Source: Thermoplasmata archaeon (GTDB lineage Archaea; Thermoplasmatota; Thermoplasmata; Thermoplasmatales; Thermoplasmataceae). From it: a stretch of DNA of 64,000 nt. The notes beneath the pieces are model-generated. The model had not been told where the DNA came from and did no database searches. It saw only the letters and a program-made list of their open reading frames with translations. Positions 51,970 through 58,311 of the stretch are shown piece after piece. Location of the stretch: positions 186,001 through 250,000 of the forward strand of contig JAJZJR010000001.1 in the NCBI GenBank assembly GCA_021810045.1, in the 5' to 3' direction. The translations under genes and the position numbers were made by a program. Position 1 is the first letter of the stretch. Every line of letters begins with the position of its first letter.

Positions 51970-51995
51970 CTTCCCTGTCTGGGTATATAAGTCTT
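51970..51995 (-). promoter_or_regulatory. TATA promoter of RNA stretch 2
   Basis: AAAAGACTTATATACCCAGACAG on the minus strand, split here as AAAAGACTTATATACC and CAGACAG, matches the recurrent TATATAYCCAGAYAG type. It is followed at 25 bases by sequence opening RNA stretch 2. Confidence 0.6.
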
Positions 51996-52018
51996 TTCCT
52001 CTTTTTTCCCTACAAAAA

Positions 52019-52360
52019 TTATTCTGCGAGGTATGGAACAACCAGTTCATCGTGTTTCCACTCTTTCTTTGCCACTTTCAGCTTGCTCTCCTGGTTACCT
52101 GAATCCTTGAAAACCATATTGGTTGCAACCACATACCTGTAATTGCTCCCTGGCTCTGTCAGATTGACCAGGCTCAAGAATGGCATTTCCTTGAGTGCCC
52201 TGACCTGCTTTGCGGTCAGTTTCATCCCGATGTAATGAATCTGTATTGCTTCGAATCCACCCTCTATCTCATTTATTTCGAGCTGCCACCCGGTGGCTGT
52301 TGATGCCCTTGAGGTGGCAAATGCTCTCATCTTGTTGGCAAATGCTCTTGCTCCAAACAA
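52019..52360 (-). CDS. Hypothetical protein
   Basis: 113 residues; TTG start after AAGGAGTGAAACTAA. N-terminal basic helix (MFGARAFANKMRAFATSR) then an alpha/beta part (LEINEIEGGFEAIQIHYIG). Unknown. Confidence 0.5.
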   Translation of the reverse strand: MFGARAFANKMRAFATSRASTATGWQLEINEIEGGFEAIQIHYIGMKLTAKQVRALKEMPFLSLVNLTEPGSNYRYVVATNMVFKDSGNQESKLKVAKKEWKHDELVVPYLAE

Positions 52361-52404
52361 TTAGTTTCACTCCTTATAAAGCCGGGACTTTTCAGTCCCC
52401 GCAA

Positions 52405-52671
52405 CTAAAAATTAATCTGCAGGAGCTCATAAATTCTGTCCGCTTCACAGGAATCGCTCTGTCCGAACCATTCAATCTTATGGTGTTTTGTCCCGTCCTG
52501 GTCCACGAGATCAGCTGCTACAATCCTGAGATTGTGCAATCCCGGAACCTCAATCGTTGACGGGGATCCTAAAATCTTCCTGAGTTCGTCCCAGCAGATT
52601 TCCCTTTTCAGGTTGACTCTTATGAGCTCTCTTTCCTCATTCTCTCCGATTACAAATCCTTGTATTTCCAT
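52405..52671 (-). CDS. Hypothetical protein
   Basis: 88 residues (MEIQGFVIGENEERELIRVN). ATG follows GGAGTGAAATTTTCA. Unknown; beta-rich with WFGQSDSCEADRI near the end. Confidence 0.5.
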   Translation of the reverse strand: MEIQGFVIGENEERELIRVNLKREICWDELRKILGSPSTIEVPGLHNLRIVAADLVDQDGTKHHKIEWFGQSDSCEADRIYELLQINF

Positions 52672-52689
52672 TGAAAATTTCACTCCAGA

Positions 52690-53012
52690 CGCTTATGCGT
52701 GACATTGGTGTTCATCCTTATGCCCTGACTTCCCTTGCGGGTCATTGGCAGTTCATAAGGACGGGATTGCCCTTTCGGCGCAACCCCGGAAGTTGGCTGA
52801 ATCCATCGTACAGCCAGGTGCTCTTCCTGGACAGAAGTAGTTCTCAGCTCTCCATTGGAGCATCGATAGTCTTCTGCCCGTTCCGGGCATTGCCATTAAA
52901 GGCACCACGCTCCCTTGCGGAAGCGACTTCCACTCTCTCGAGCAACAGTGGACATGTGATGGATCTCAAATCAACCTTAACTATCGGAGTTTTCTGATCG
53001 TTTTCCCTCATC
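52690..53012 (-). ncRNA. Structured RNA stretch 3
   Basis: About 320 bases between a T-tract box and the next gene. Helices: CGATAGT/ACTATCG at 52864-52870 with 52980-52986 closing a 120-base domain; CCTTATG/CATAAGG at 52716-52722 with 52754-52760; a GAAA-loop arm at 52763-52787 and GCAA-loop arms at 52732-52741 and 52908-52925; TGCCCG/CGGGCA at 52875-52889; TGCC/GGCA at 52891-52904; CCAGG/CCTGG at 52814-52830. The GNRA loops form only on the minus strand. Confidence 0.6.
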
Positions 53013-53023
53013 CACTACAAAAA

Positions 53024-53173
53024 TTATTTTGCACGAACCATTACAAATCTCACAGTTCTCCATTCCAGTGAACTGGTGATGTTGTTAAGGTCCCGCGCTA
53101 TCGATTCAGGTCTCTCCCTGAGGTCTTTTTCAGTGTAATCCGACTGAAATAGAAATTCGAATCTGTCAAACAC
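53024..53173 (-). CDS. Small hypothetical protein
   Basis: 49 residues with GTG start nine bases after GGAGTG; it contains FDRFEFLFQSDYTEKDLRER. Its stop runs into a TTTTTGTAG version of the T-tract box. Unknown. Confidence 0.45.
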   Translation of the reverse strand: MFDRFEFLFQSDYTEKDLRERPESIARDLNNITSSLEWRTVRFVMVRAK

Positions 53174-53194
53174 TTAATTTATCACTCCTTGCCT

Positions 53195-53535
53195 TGTTAG
53201 GCACTACATAAATCCCTCTTTTCCACGATAATTTTATGTTTCGACCCCCAAGAACCCATCCGCTGTTTCCAGCGTTATTAGAAGGTCGGTCCACCCGTAC
53301 GGGTTGGAGTAGTTTAAGGGCTTAATCTGGCAGGTCCATCAGGACACGGGTAGTTAAGCCCCCCGTACAAGCACAGCCCTGCGGAGATCACAGGCTGATC
53401 ATCAGGCGTATTCTTTTTGAAAGGAGATAAGGGGGTTTTCCGCCTCTTTCAAGGCATCTCCGGTCACCCCTTACCCAGCGTAACTTAATCGCAACATAGG
53501 GGCACATAGCCCCTGAAAATAGGCTTTTCCAGCAA
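53195..53535 (-). ncRNA. Structured RNA stretch 4 with predicted pseudoknot
   Basis: Downstream of the promoter at 53547. AGGGGC/GCCCCT (53498-53514) is a hairpin. GGAGAT and ATCTCC (53423-53428, 53456-53461) interleave with TTGAAA and TTTCAA (53417-53422, 53447-53452), a pseudoknot. GTACGGG/CCCGTAC (53297-53303, 53362-53368) encloses GGGCTTAA/TTAAGCCC (53318-53325, 53354-53361), which encloses GTCC/GGAC. CGCTG/CAGCG at 53261-53274 has a GAAA loop on the minus strand. No known RNA class was recognised. Confidence 0.62.
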
Positions 53536-53546
53536 ATATATGTCTC

Positions 53547-53564
53547 TGTCTGGGTATATAAAGG
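53547..53564 (-). promoter_or_regulatory. TATA promoter of RNA stretch 4
   Basis: CCTTTATATACCCAGACAG on the minus strand; a transcript start is expected near 53530. The same type is at 51976 and a shorter form (TCTTATACCCAGACAG) at 53803 drives the 53616 gene. Confidence 0.62.
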
Positions 53565-53615
53565 TTTTGCCAATATACCCTCTTGAACCCCTTTAATGGG
53601 GCATCTGCGACGAAA

Positions 53616-53792
53616 TTATACACGGTAATCGATGGAATGGCCCTGGTGTTTGGCCTCAAAATCCATCAAATCCGTTATTGAATAACTCTTTTTGGTGCCC
53701 TTGCAGGTATTGCAATAAGCAAACCTCAGTTTAGGTTGTATTTTTCCTCTGGCTTCAAGCATCTGAAGCTTCAAAAGGTATTGTGAACCCAT
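53616..53792 (-). CDS. Small zinc-finger-like protein
   Basis: 58 residues: MGSQYLLKLQMLEARGK, then CNTC and after about 17 residues H-x-x-H (HQGH). This C2H2-like spacing suits a small DNA-binding zinc finger. ATG lies about 25 bases after CTTATACCCAGACAG, so it is leaderless. Its stop is followed by TTTCGTCGC. Confidence 0.55.
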   Translation of the reverse strand: MGSQYLLKLQMLEARGKIQPKLRFAYCNTCKGTKKSYSITDLMDFEAKHQGHSIDYRV

Positions 53793-53945
53793 AAGTCAAC
53801 CGTTCTGTCTGGGTATAAGAATGTTGCTTTTCCATGAACCGGGAAATTGGAACTAATGACTTAATTTGTCTAATGAAATGGCCGAAGCAACTGAGCCGGA
53901 GTGCGGAATACAATTAAGTATAGTTTTGCACCTAACATATTAGGT
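53793..53945. other. Divergent promoter region
   Basis: The minus-strand promoter TCTTATACCCAGACAG at 53803 serves the zinc-finger gene. A plus-strand TATA-like AATTAAGTATAG at 53910 lies about 30 bases before ATG 53946. Confidence 0.45.
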
Positions 53946-54356
53946 ATGATGAGCCCTGGGATTTTTGCCCGAACCCTTGAAGACCAACTTAGACGAGTGA
54001 AAATACAATTTAGTGAAATGACCGGATCATCCAAGTATTTTGACATAAGTCCTGAGGAATTACTTAACAATGCCAAGGTTTGGTTCCTAAGAACAATATT
54101 AAATGCTGAACTCATGGAAGACGACATGGTGGTGTCAGCCATTGATTATGTTTCCAATGCAGCCATTGAAAGGATAAAGACTCAGCCTTACAATTTGAGG
54201 TTTCCCGCAGTTGCGTGGATAACTTGCAGCCTCGATAAGGAGCAGATAGATTCAATTTTTGGATTCACATTTTTTAACAAGATTTCCGAAGTGGCTAGGC
54301 AATTCAATCTAATGGACCAAGGTAGTACTTTTTTCCCTGAAAAAAGGAGGAGATGA
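53946..54356 (+). CDS. Hypothetical protein
   Basis: 136 residues from MMSPGIFARTLEDQLRRVKI, helical. Probably leaderless. Overlaps the next gene by 4 bases. Unknown. Confidence 0.55.
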   Translation: MMSPGIFARTLEDQLRRVKIQFSEMTGSSKYFDISPEELLNNAKVWFLRTILNAELMEDDMVVSAIDYVSNAAIERIKTQPYNLRFPAVAWITCSLDKEQIDSIFGFTFFNKISEVARQFNLMDQGSTFFPEKRRR

Positions 54357-55327
54357 CGTTGTTTAGCTTTGAGACATTGAACTCTTGTTCTGTCATAAAA
54401 ATAAGTGATTTGCTTCCAAGGAAATTCCATACATCGAGATCAGGCTCTGACCTTAGAGACAGTTTTCTCTTTCTTTCTCGAACTGAATCTAAGCTTTTGG
54501 TACATCAAAATCTTGGATTTGAACCTACAGATGCTGATGTTCGGAATCTGAAGGAATTCGTGCGTACTTGGGGAGGAGGAGAAGGAATTGAAGTTCAGAA
54601 TGGTGTTCTAGAAATGGAGTTGCCATCCTTCCTTCTACCGTTTGAGAATGAGATTGACTCGATACCAGGCTGCAGGATTTCCCCGAACCTGTTACGCATC
54701 AAAGGTGATGTGTACATTGCGGTGGAATATCATGACACTGTTAGTGAAAGGGTTGGGAAAACATTGATGAATTTCATTTCCAAAAATCATATTTTCAAGA
54801 AGGAACTTGTCTATACCGGGAAACAAACGCATGGTGTTCCTTACATTCTGGGATTATACCGCGACAATGGGAACAGCCTTGATAACTTATTCATGATCTC
54901 AACTGTCTGGGAGTTCAAGGGGGATCAAATCGTTCACCAAAATCAGGGCGTTTTCCAGAATACGGGCAATTACGTCCCAAAATGTTTTGTCAATGGTAAG
55001 AAGGATAAACTGATCTTTAAGACAGAAAACCCTGGAGTGTTGGGAAACTTAGAATATGATAGTGTTGATGAAAATGAACACCTAGTGGAAATCAACGTCT
55101 CATCAAGATTTTTTTCTGATTTCTACAATGAGGTTATAAGGAAATATTCTGGGCCAATTTTTTGCCAGATGGAAGTTTCTAAGACAAGACAAACTTCGTA
55201 TTACATCGTAGAAATGAGCCATCAGACTCTTTTTTTGACCGGTCTTCTGAACAACTGGAAGAAGGAAGCCAGAGCAGATCATGTGAATTACATAGATTTT
55301 TTGGGTAAGCTCACCGATTTCATTTGA
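54353..55327 (+). CDS. Hypothetical protein
   Basis: 324 residues with alternating beta and helix pattern (YIAVEYHDTV, GVPYILGLYRDN, LFLTGLLNNWKKEARADH). It shares an operon with the preceding gene and nothing else. Unknown. Confidence 0.55.
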   Translation: MTLFSFETLNSCSVIKISDLLPRKFHTSRSGSDLRDSFLFLSRTESKLLVHQNLGFEPTDADVRNLKEFVRTWGGGEGIEVQNGVLEMELPSFLLPFENEIDSIPGCRISPNLLRIKGDVYIAVEYHDTVSERVGKTLMNFISKNHIFKKELVYTGKQTHGVPYILGLYRDNGNSLDNLFMISTVWEFKGDQIVHQNQGVFQNTGNYVPKCFVNGKKDKLIFKTENPGVLGNLEYDSVDENEHLVEINVSSRFFSDFYNEVIRKYSGPIFCQMEVSKTRQTSYYIVEMSHQTLFLTGLLNNWKKEARADHVNYIDFLGKLTDFI

Positions 55328-55617
55328 TCCTGACCAATAGGATCTTTAACCCTTTCCTTCGGTATCTTCAAATGGAAGCATTTTTCTTTCTTCTCAAATT
55401 TTTCCCTGAATGGGCAATGTCAAATTCCCGTTGAAGGAACTGCCCCTTATTGCATTCAAAAACTTATTACCAAGCATGTAAATACTCCTTGGGGGCGGGC
55501 ATGTTTGCCATTAGGCTTTCACTCCAAAGCTTTTGGCTTTCACTCCTCCCGCCCCTGCGTTCTTTGTTTTAGAATTTCCTGATTTTTGGTACTGTTGTAC
55601 TCGTTTCAAAGGAAAAA
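55328..55617. repeat. Gene-free stretch with two inverted repeats and the GVKA box
   Basis: CCTGATTTTT/AAAAATCAGG (10-base arms, 55571-55618) overlaps the stop of the DUF1643 gene and may terminate it. GGGGCGGG/CCCGCCCC (about 55489-55560) encloses two copies of GGAGTGAAAGCC. The box recurs at 32955, 51945 and, as GGAGTGAAAGTC, at 40563. GGTACTGTTGTACT at 55586 is the copy of 40727. Confidence 0.5.
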
Positions 55618-56115
55618 TCAGGAGATTGGTTTTATTGGAACCGGCTTCAGCCCCGAATTCAGGTATAAGGGATGACCAGGTTGTCCATCTTTAGTCTGGA
55701 CAAGGCATTTGGCTCCCGGAATTAACTCGAGAACTTCTTTTCCCCTGTCCAGATGCTCACCATGGAAACCCCATGCAGCAATGGTCAGGTCTGCCTTGTG
55801 ATAGATATCCAATATGGCCTGGTTATTGTCCGGGCCAATTGGGTCTTCCACAGTGTATAAGAGAGAAGGATCTGTGCTCTTGAGTGCAAATATATTACCA
55901 ACTTCAAGAGTCCCGTATCCCCATCTTTTAGCATAGTCGATGCACCTTCTGACAGTTGCATCAAGGATCCGGGAATCTGCCTTTGAGGGATTCAACATTA
56001 TGAAAGCCAGAACTGGCTTATCTGCATCCCACATTCTCCACAGCCTGTAGCGGTACCTCTTGTCTGGGCTGAAGATGGCTCCTGCCCTGTTATCGAATTG
56101 CTGGAGGTCAAACAT
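55618..56115 (-). CDS. DUF1643 family protein
   Basis: 165 residues matching DUF1643: RYRYRLWRMWDADKPVLAFIMLNPSKAD, DATVRRCIDYAKRWGYGTLEVGNIFAL and LTIAAWGFHG. Members appear in phages and bacteria with no known activity. Confidence 0.85.
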   Translation of the reverse strand: MFDLQQFDNRAGAIFSPDKRYRYRLWRMWDADKPVLAFIMLNPSKADSRILDATVRRCIDYAKRWGYGTLEVGNIFALKSTDPSLLYTVEDPIGPDNNQAILDIYHKADLTIAAWGFHGEHLDRGKEVLELIPGAKCLVQTKDGQPGHPLYLNSGLKPVPIKPIS

Positions 56116-56116
56116 C

Positions 56117-56347
56117 TCAGTGAATACCGGTCCAGAGCAAGAGGCCGCGGACGTCTATGGCAATGAGAATGAGGTTGATTCCAAGTATTGGATACAATTT
56201 AAGGATGATTCCGTAAACTACCCAGATCAGGGATCCTATGATTGCAGCTACCCATCCAAGGTAGCTGGAATTTCCGAGGATGAGGAGTGAAATGGCGGTG
56301 AAGGCCATTCCGGTGTATCCAATCATGTCCGTCCTTTTGAAATTCAC
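56117..56347 (-). CDS. Small three-helix membrane protein
   Basis: 76 residues with three hydrophobic segments (MIGYTGMAFTAISLLIL, WVAAIIGSLIWVVYGIIL, INLILIAIDVRGLLLW). It resembles SemiSWEET-like sugar transporters only in length and helix number. Membrane role otherwise unknown. Confidence 0.5.
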   Translation of the reverse strand: MNFKRTDMIGYTGMAFTAISLLILGNSSYLGWVAAIIGSLIWVVYGIILKLYPILGINLILIAIDVRGLLLWTGIH

Positions 56348-56361
56348 TTCATCCGCTCCAT

Positions 56362-56514
56362 TCAGTTTTCCTCCTGGGATTCTGCCATAACAAAATCATA
56401 CAGGATCTTCCCTGTTTCATCAATAAGATCACCTATAATTTTCTGGTTGGACTTGACACCCAACAGTTCATTCGGGGATACTATGTTCCGGTATTTTGCC
56501 ATTTCAGTCCTCAT
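56362..56514 (-). CDS. Small hypothetical protein
   Basis: 50 residues (MRTEMAKYRNIVSPNELLGV), with a second possible start at 56502. AGGGAGG precedes. Unknown. Confidence 0.4.
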   Translation of the reverse strand: MRTEMAKYRNIVSPNELLGVKSNQKIIGDLIDETGKILYDFVMAESQEEN

Positions 56515-56611
56515 TCCTCCCTCTCATCAATTCATCAATAAAGCCAGCTACTTCCCTCAAACAGCCCGCATGCCAGATCGTATCAGAAAGTGGCTGCAAG
56601 GTATATTTTCT

Positions 56612-56737
56612 TTAGGGTCCATGCCATCTGATTGTGGCAATGTGAACCCCTGTCAGCCTGTTCTTGACTTCGTAAACACTAGTCTTTGGCAGTTCTTTCA
56701 GGAGATTGAAGACCAGGTAGTTCTCCGGCTTTTTCAA
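56612..56737 (-). CDS. Small hypothetical protein
   Basis: 41 residues: TTG start overlapping the stop of the upstream winged-helix gene, after AGGAGG. Ends with VHIATIRWHGP. A longer frame to 56902 exists, but the tail is the part that fits coupling. Confidence 0.4.
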   Translation of the reverse strand: MKKPENYLVFNLLKELPKTSVYEVKNRLTGVHIATIRWHGP

Positions 56738-57030
56738 GACACGAGCCTCCTGTCCTCTTTCCTCACGTACTGGTACTGGATTATCCTGCCAGCCCGTCCT
56801 TTTCCTTCGATCAGAATCGGTTTCAGGATGCCATAATCTGCCATTTTCCTCAGGTGCTTGCCTATTCTCACCTTGTTCTTTTCTTTGAACTTCCTGGCAC
56901 ACTGGTCAATAGTAAACCTCTGTGCAGAACTCGCATATCTTTCAAGCCTTTCCTGAAAATCGTCTTCCACAAAGTCAAAGACATATCCTCTGAGGGATTC
57001 GCTGACGCTGATAGAGGCACGTTCAACCAT
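56734..57030 (-). CDS. Winged-helix-like DNA-binding protein
   Basis: 98 residues. The middle has SAQRFTIDQCARKF and KVRIGKHLRKMADYGILKP, a helix-turn-helix with a wing rich in Arg (EGKGRAGRIIQYQYV). Likely a transcription factor of the operon. Confidence 0.6.
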   Translation of the reverse strand: MVERASISVSESLRGYVFDFVEDDFQERLERYASSAQRFTIDQCARKFKEKNKVRIGKHLRKMADYGILKPILIEGKGRAGRIIQYQYVRKEDRRLVS

Positions 57031-57371
57031 CAGTTCACTTCCTTGAGGACTTGAGAATTGCTCTGTTCAAACTCCGACCTTGATGGCCACCATCTTACTT
57101 TGACAGAACCTATCGTATACTCTGAAGCTGGCCTGTTACTGCCCCATCCCCCGACCTTGATGCTCTTGACGATGCACAGGTGATCCCTTGGCCTGGTGAT
57201 GGGAAAGTCGATGTACCCGTCTGCGAATTTAAGGTGCAGGGAACCGCCGCTGACTACGGTCAATTCTCCCTCCCTGAACTGTGATTTCAGGTCCTCAATG
57301 CCCTTTACGTTTGGGAGCCGTTCTCTTAGGCGAAGCATAAGGTGTTCAGAACCAACCACGTCCACAATCAT
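57030..57371 (-). CDS. Hypothetical protein
   Basis: 113 residues from MIVDVVGSEHLMLRLRERLP. Its ATG overlaps the stop of the next upstream gene (ATGA). Beta-rich end. Unknown. Confidence 0.5.
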   Translation of the reverse strand: MIVDVVGSEHLMLRLRERLPNVKGIEDLKSQFREGELTVVSGGSLHLKFADGYIDFPITRPRDHLCIVKSIKVGGWGSNRPASEYTIGSVKVRWWPSRSEFEQSNSQVLKEVN

Positions 57372-57766
57372 GCAGAACTGGCCCCTTTGAGGGGTTTTTC
57401 CCCGTAGAGCAGGATTCCTATGTCCAGGTACAATAGCATGTGTTCCTTGCATATCACTCCCTTTTCCCCGAAGGTATGCCCTTCGTTCGCGCATCCAGCA
57501 ACCCCGCAAATCTGCTCGTTTTGGGAGTCTTTCCCGGTCTGGGCAAGATCATTGAGGCTGGAGAGCTGCTTCCGGATCTCATCCTTCAGGTCCTCAACTC
57601 TCTGCCTGACCGGCATAAGGTATGGATCTGCTTCATTTTCCCAGTTCTTGGTCTTACGCAACGGATTGAGAATGTTTCCCGGAATGGTTGTTTTCCAAAA
57701 TCTGTTGGAATAAGAGAGCATGCGGTTGAGCCACCGGTCAAGATATCTGTGTTTCATTGGATTCAT
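57368..57766 (-). CDS. Hypothetical protein with Cys pair
   Basis: 132 residues, basic helical N-terminus (MKHRYLDRWLNRMLSYSNRF), later a CGVAGCANEGHTFGEKGVICKEH cysteine-histidine cluster (in pieces under 20: CGVAGCANEG, HTFGEKGVICKEH) that could bind zinc. ATG overlaps the exonuclease stop. Confidence 0.5.
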   Translation of the reverse strand: MNPMKHRYLDRWLNRMLSYSNRFWKTTIPGNILNPLRKTKNWENEADPYLMPVRQRVEDLKDEIRKQLSSLNDLAQTGKDSQNEQICGVAGCANEGHTFGEKGVICKEHMLLYLDIGILLYGEKPLKGASSA

Positions 57767-58305
57767 CAGAATTCCTCCAGCAGTATCTTGAGACACTGTG
57801 CCGTCTTCCTTGCGCCGTTGAGTGCGTTGTGCGGATAGGTTTCCGGCTTTACCCCGAGGTATTCGCAGACTCCTCTCAGTCCAGTCCCCTGTCCTCGCTT
57901 TCCTACCTTAGCCACAAATACCGAATATAGGTCAAGATAGTGGAAGTCAAAATTGGGAATGGTTGTCCTGTCTATCTTTGCTTTCTCATATGACCAGTTG
58001 ATGAAGCCGGCATCAAAATGCGTGTTAAATCCTCCCAGATAATGCCTCGGGGAGTAATTTTCTGCCAGCAGGATCCAGCTGTTGAAGTGTCTCATGGCGT
58101 CATAGGTTGAGGTCTCGATATGCTGCAGATACTCTCTTGTGTAGCCATTGACTTCCAGTGCCTGATCCGATATCTCTGCCCCATCTGCGGGCTGCATCTC
58201 TATGTAGAAATCCTTTTCCTGGTCTTCATACAGGACAGCCCCTATGCTTACAAGGGCATGCCTGTATGGCTCCAGTCCTGTTGTTTCACAATCAATTATT
58301 ATCAA
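57766..58305 (-). CDS. DnaQ-like 3'-5' exonuclease
   Basis: 179 residues of the DEDDh family: ExoI IIIDCETTGLEPYRH (Asp and Glu), ExoII FNTHFDAGFI (Asp), ExoIII HNALNGARKTAQC. At the last position the family has H-x-A-x-x-D; here the residue after HNALN is Gly, so the fourth metal ligand seems missing. TTG start after AAAAGGAGTGAAATAA. Might proofread or degrade host DNA; may be weak or inactive. Confidence 0.82.
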   Translation of the reverse strand: MIIIDCETTGLEPYRHALVSIGAVLYEDQEKDFYIEMQPADGAEISDQALEVNGYTREYLQHIETSTYDAMRHFNSWILLAENYSPRHYLGGFNTHFDAGFINWSYEKAKIDRTTIPNFDFHYLDLYSVFVAKVGKRGQGTGLRGVCEYLGVKPETYPHNALNGARKTAQCLKILLEEF

Positions 58306-58311
58306 ATTATT

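Larger units (their letters stand above)
41872..53620 (-). repeat. Family of intergenic T-tract/GTTGC boxes, many with a GNRA hairpin
   Basis: Minus-strand gene ends read TAA then TTTTTT and GTTGC or GTCGC in almost every junction: near 41895, 42045, 42545, 43010, 43320, 43570, 43845, 44475, 44800, 45300, 46285, 46385, 46750, 47300, 47655, 48160, 49350, 49755, 50085, 50950, 51610, 52015, 52390, 53020, 53612. Where the gap is long a hairpin follows: GCTC/GAGC with GAAA at 41873, CCC/GGG with GGAA at 43304, a 7-base stem with GGAA at 44451, a 7-base stem at 46261, GTGTC/GACAC with GGAA at 47640, CCCTG/CAGGG with GAGA at 51147, GGGACT/AGTCCC with GAAA at 52384. Where the gap is short the ATG follows directly. 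Confidence 0.8.

Noticed and set aside
53400-53415. Hammerhead ribozyme core (CTGATGA near the GATCA hairpin)
   Set aside because: The CTGATGA is present on the minus strand but the required GAAA and stem order do not follow.
53195-53420. 3' end of an IS605-type tnpB and its omega RNA
   Set aside because: The hairpins and a possible frame recalled one, but no RuvC or zinc-ribbon end of TnpB could be read and no terminal element was seen.
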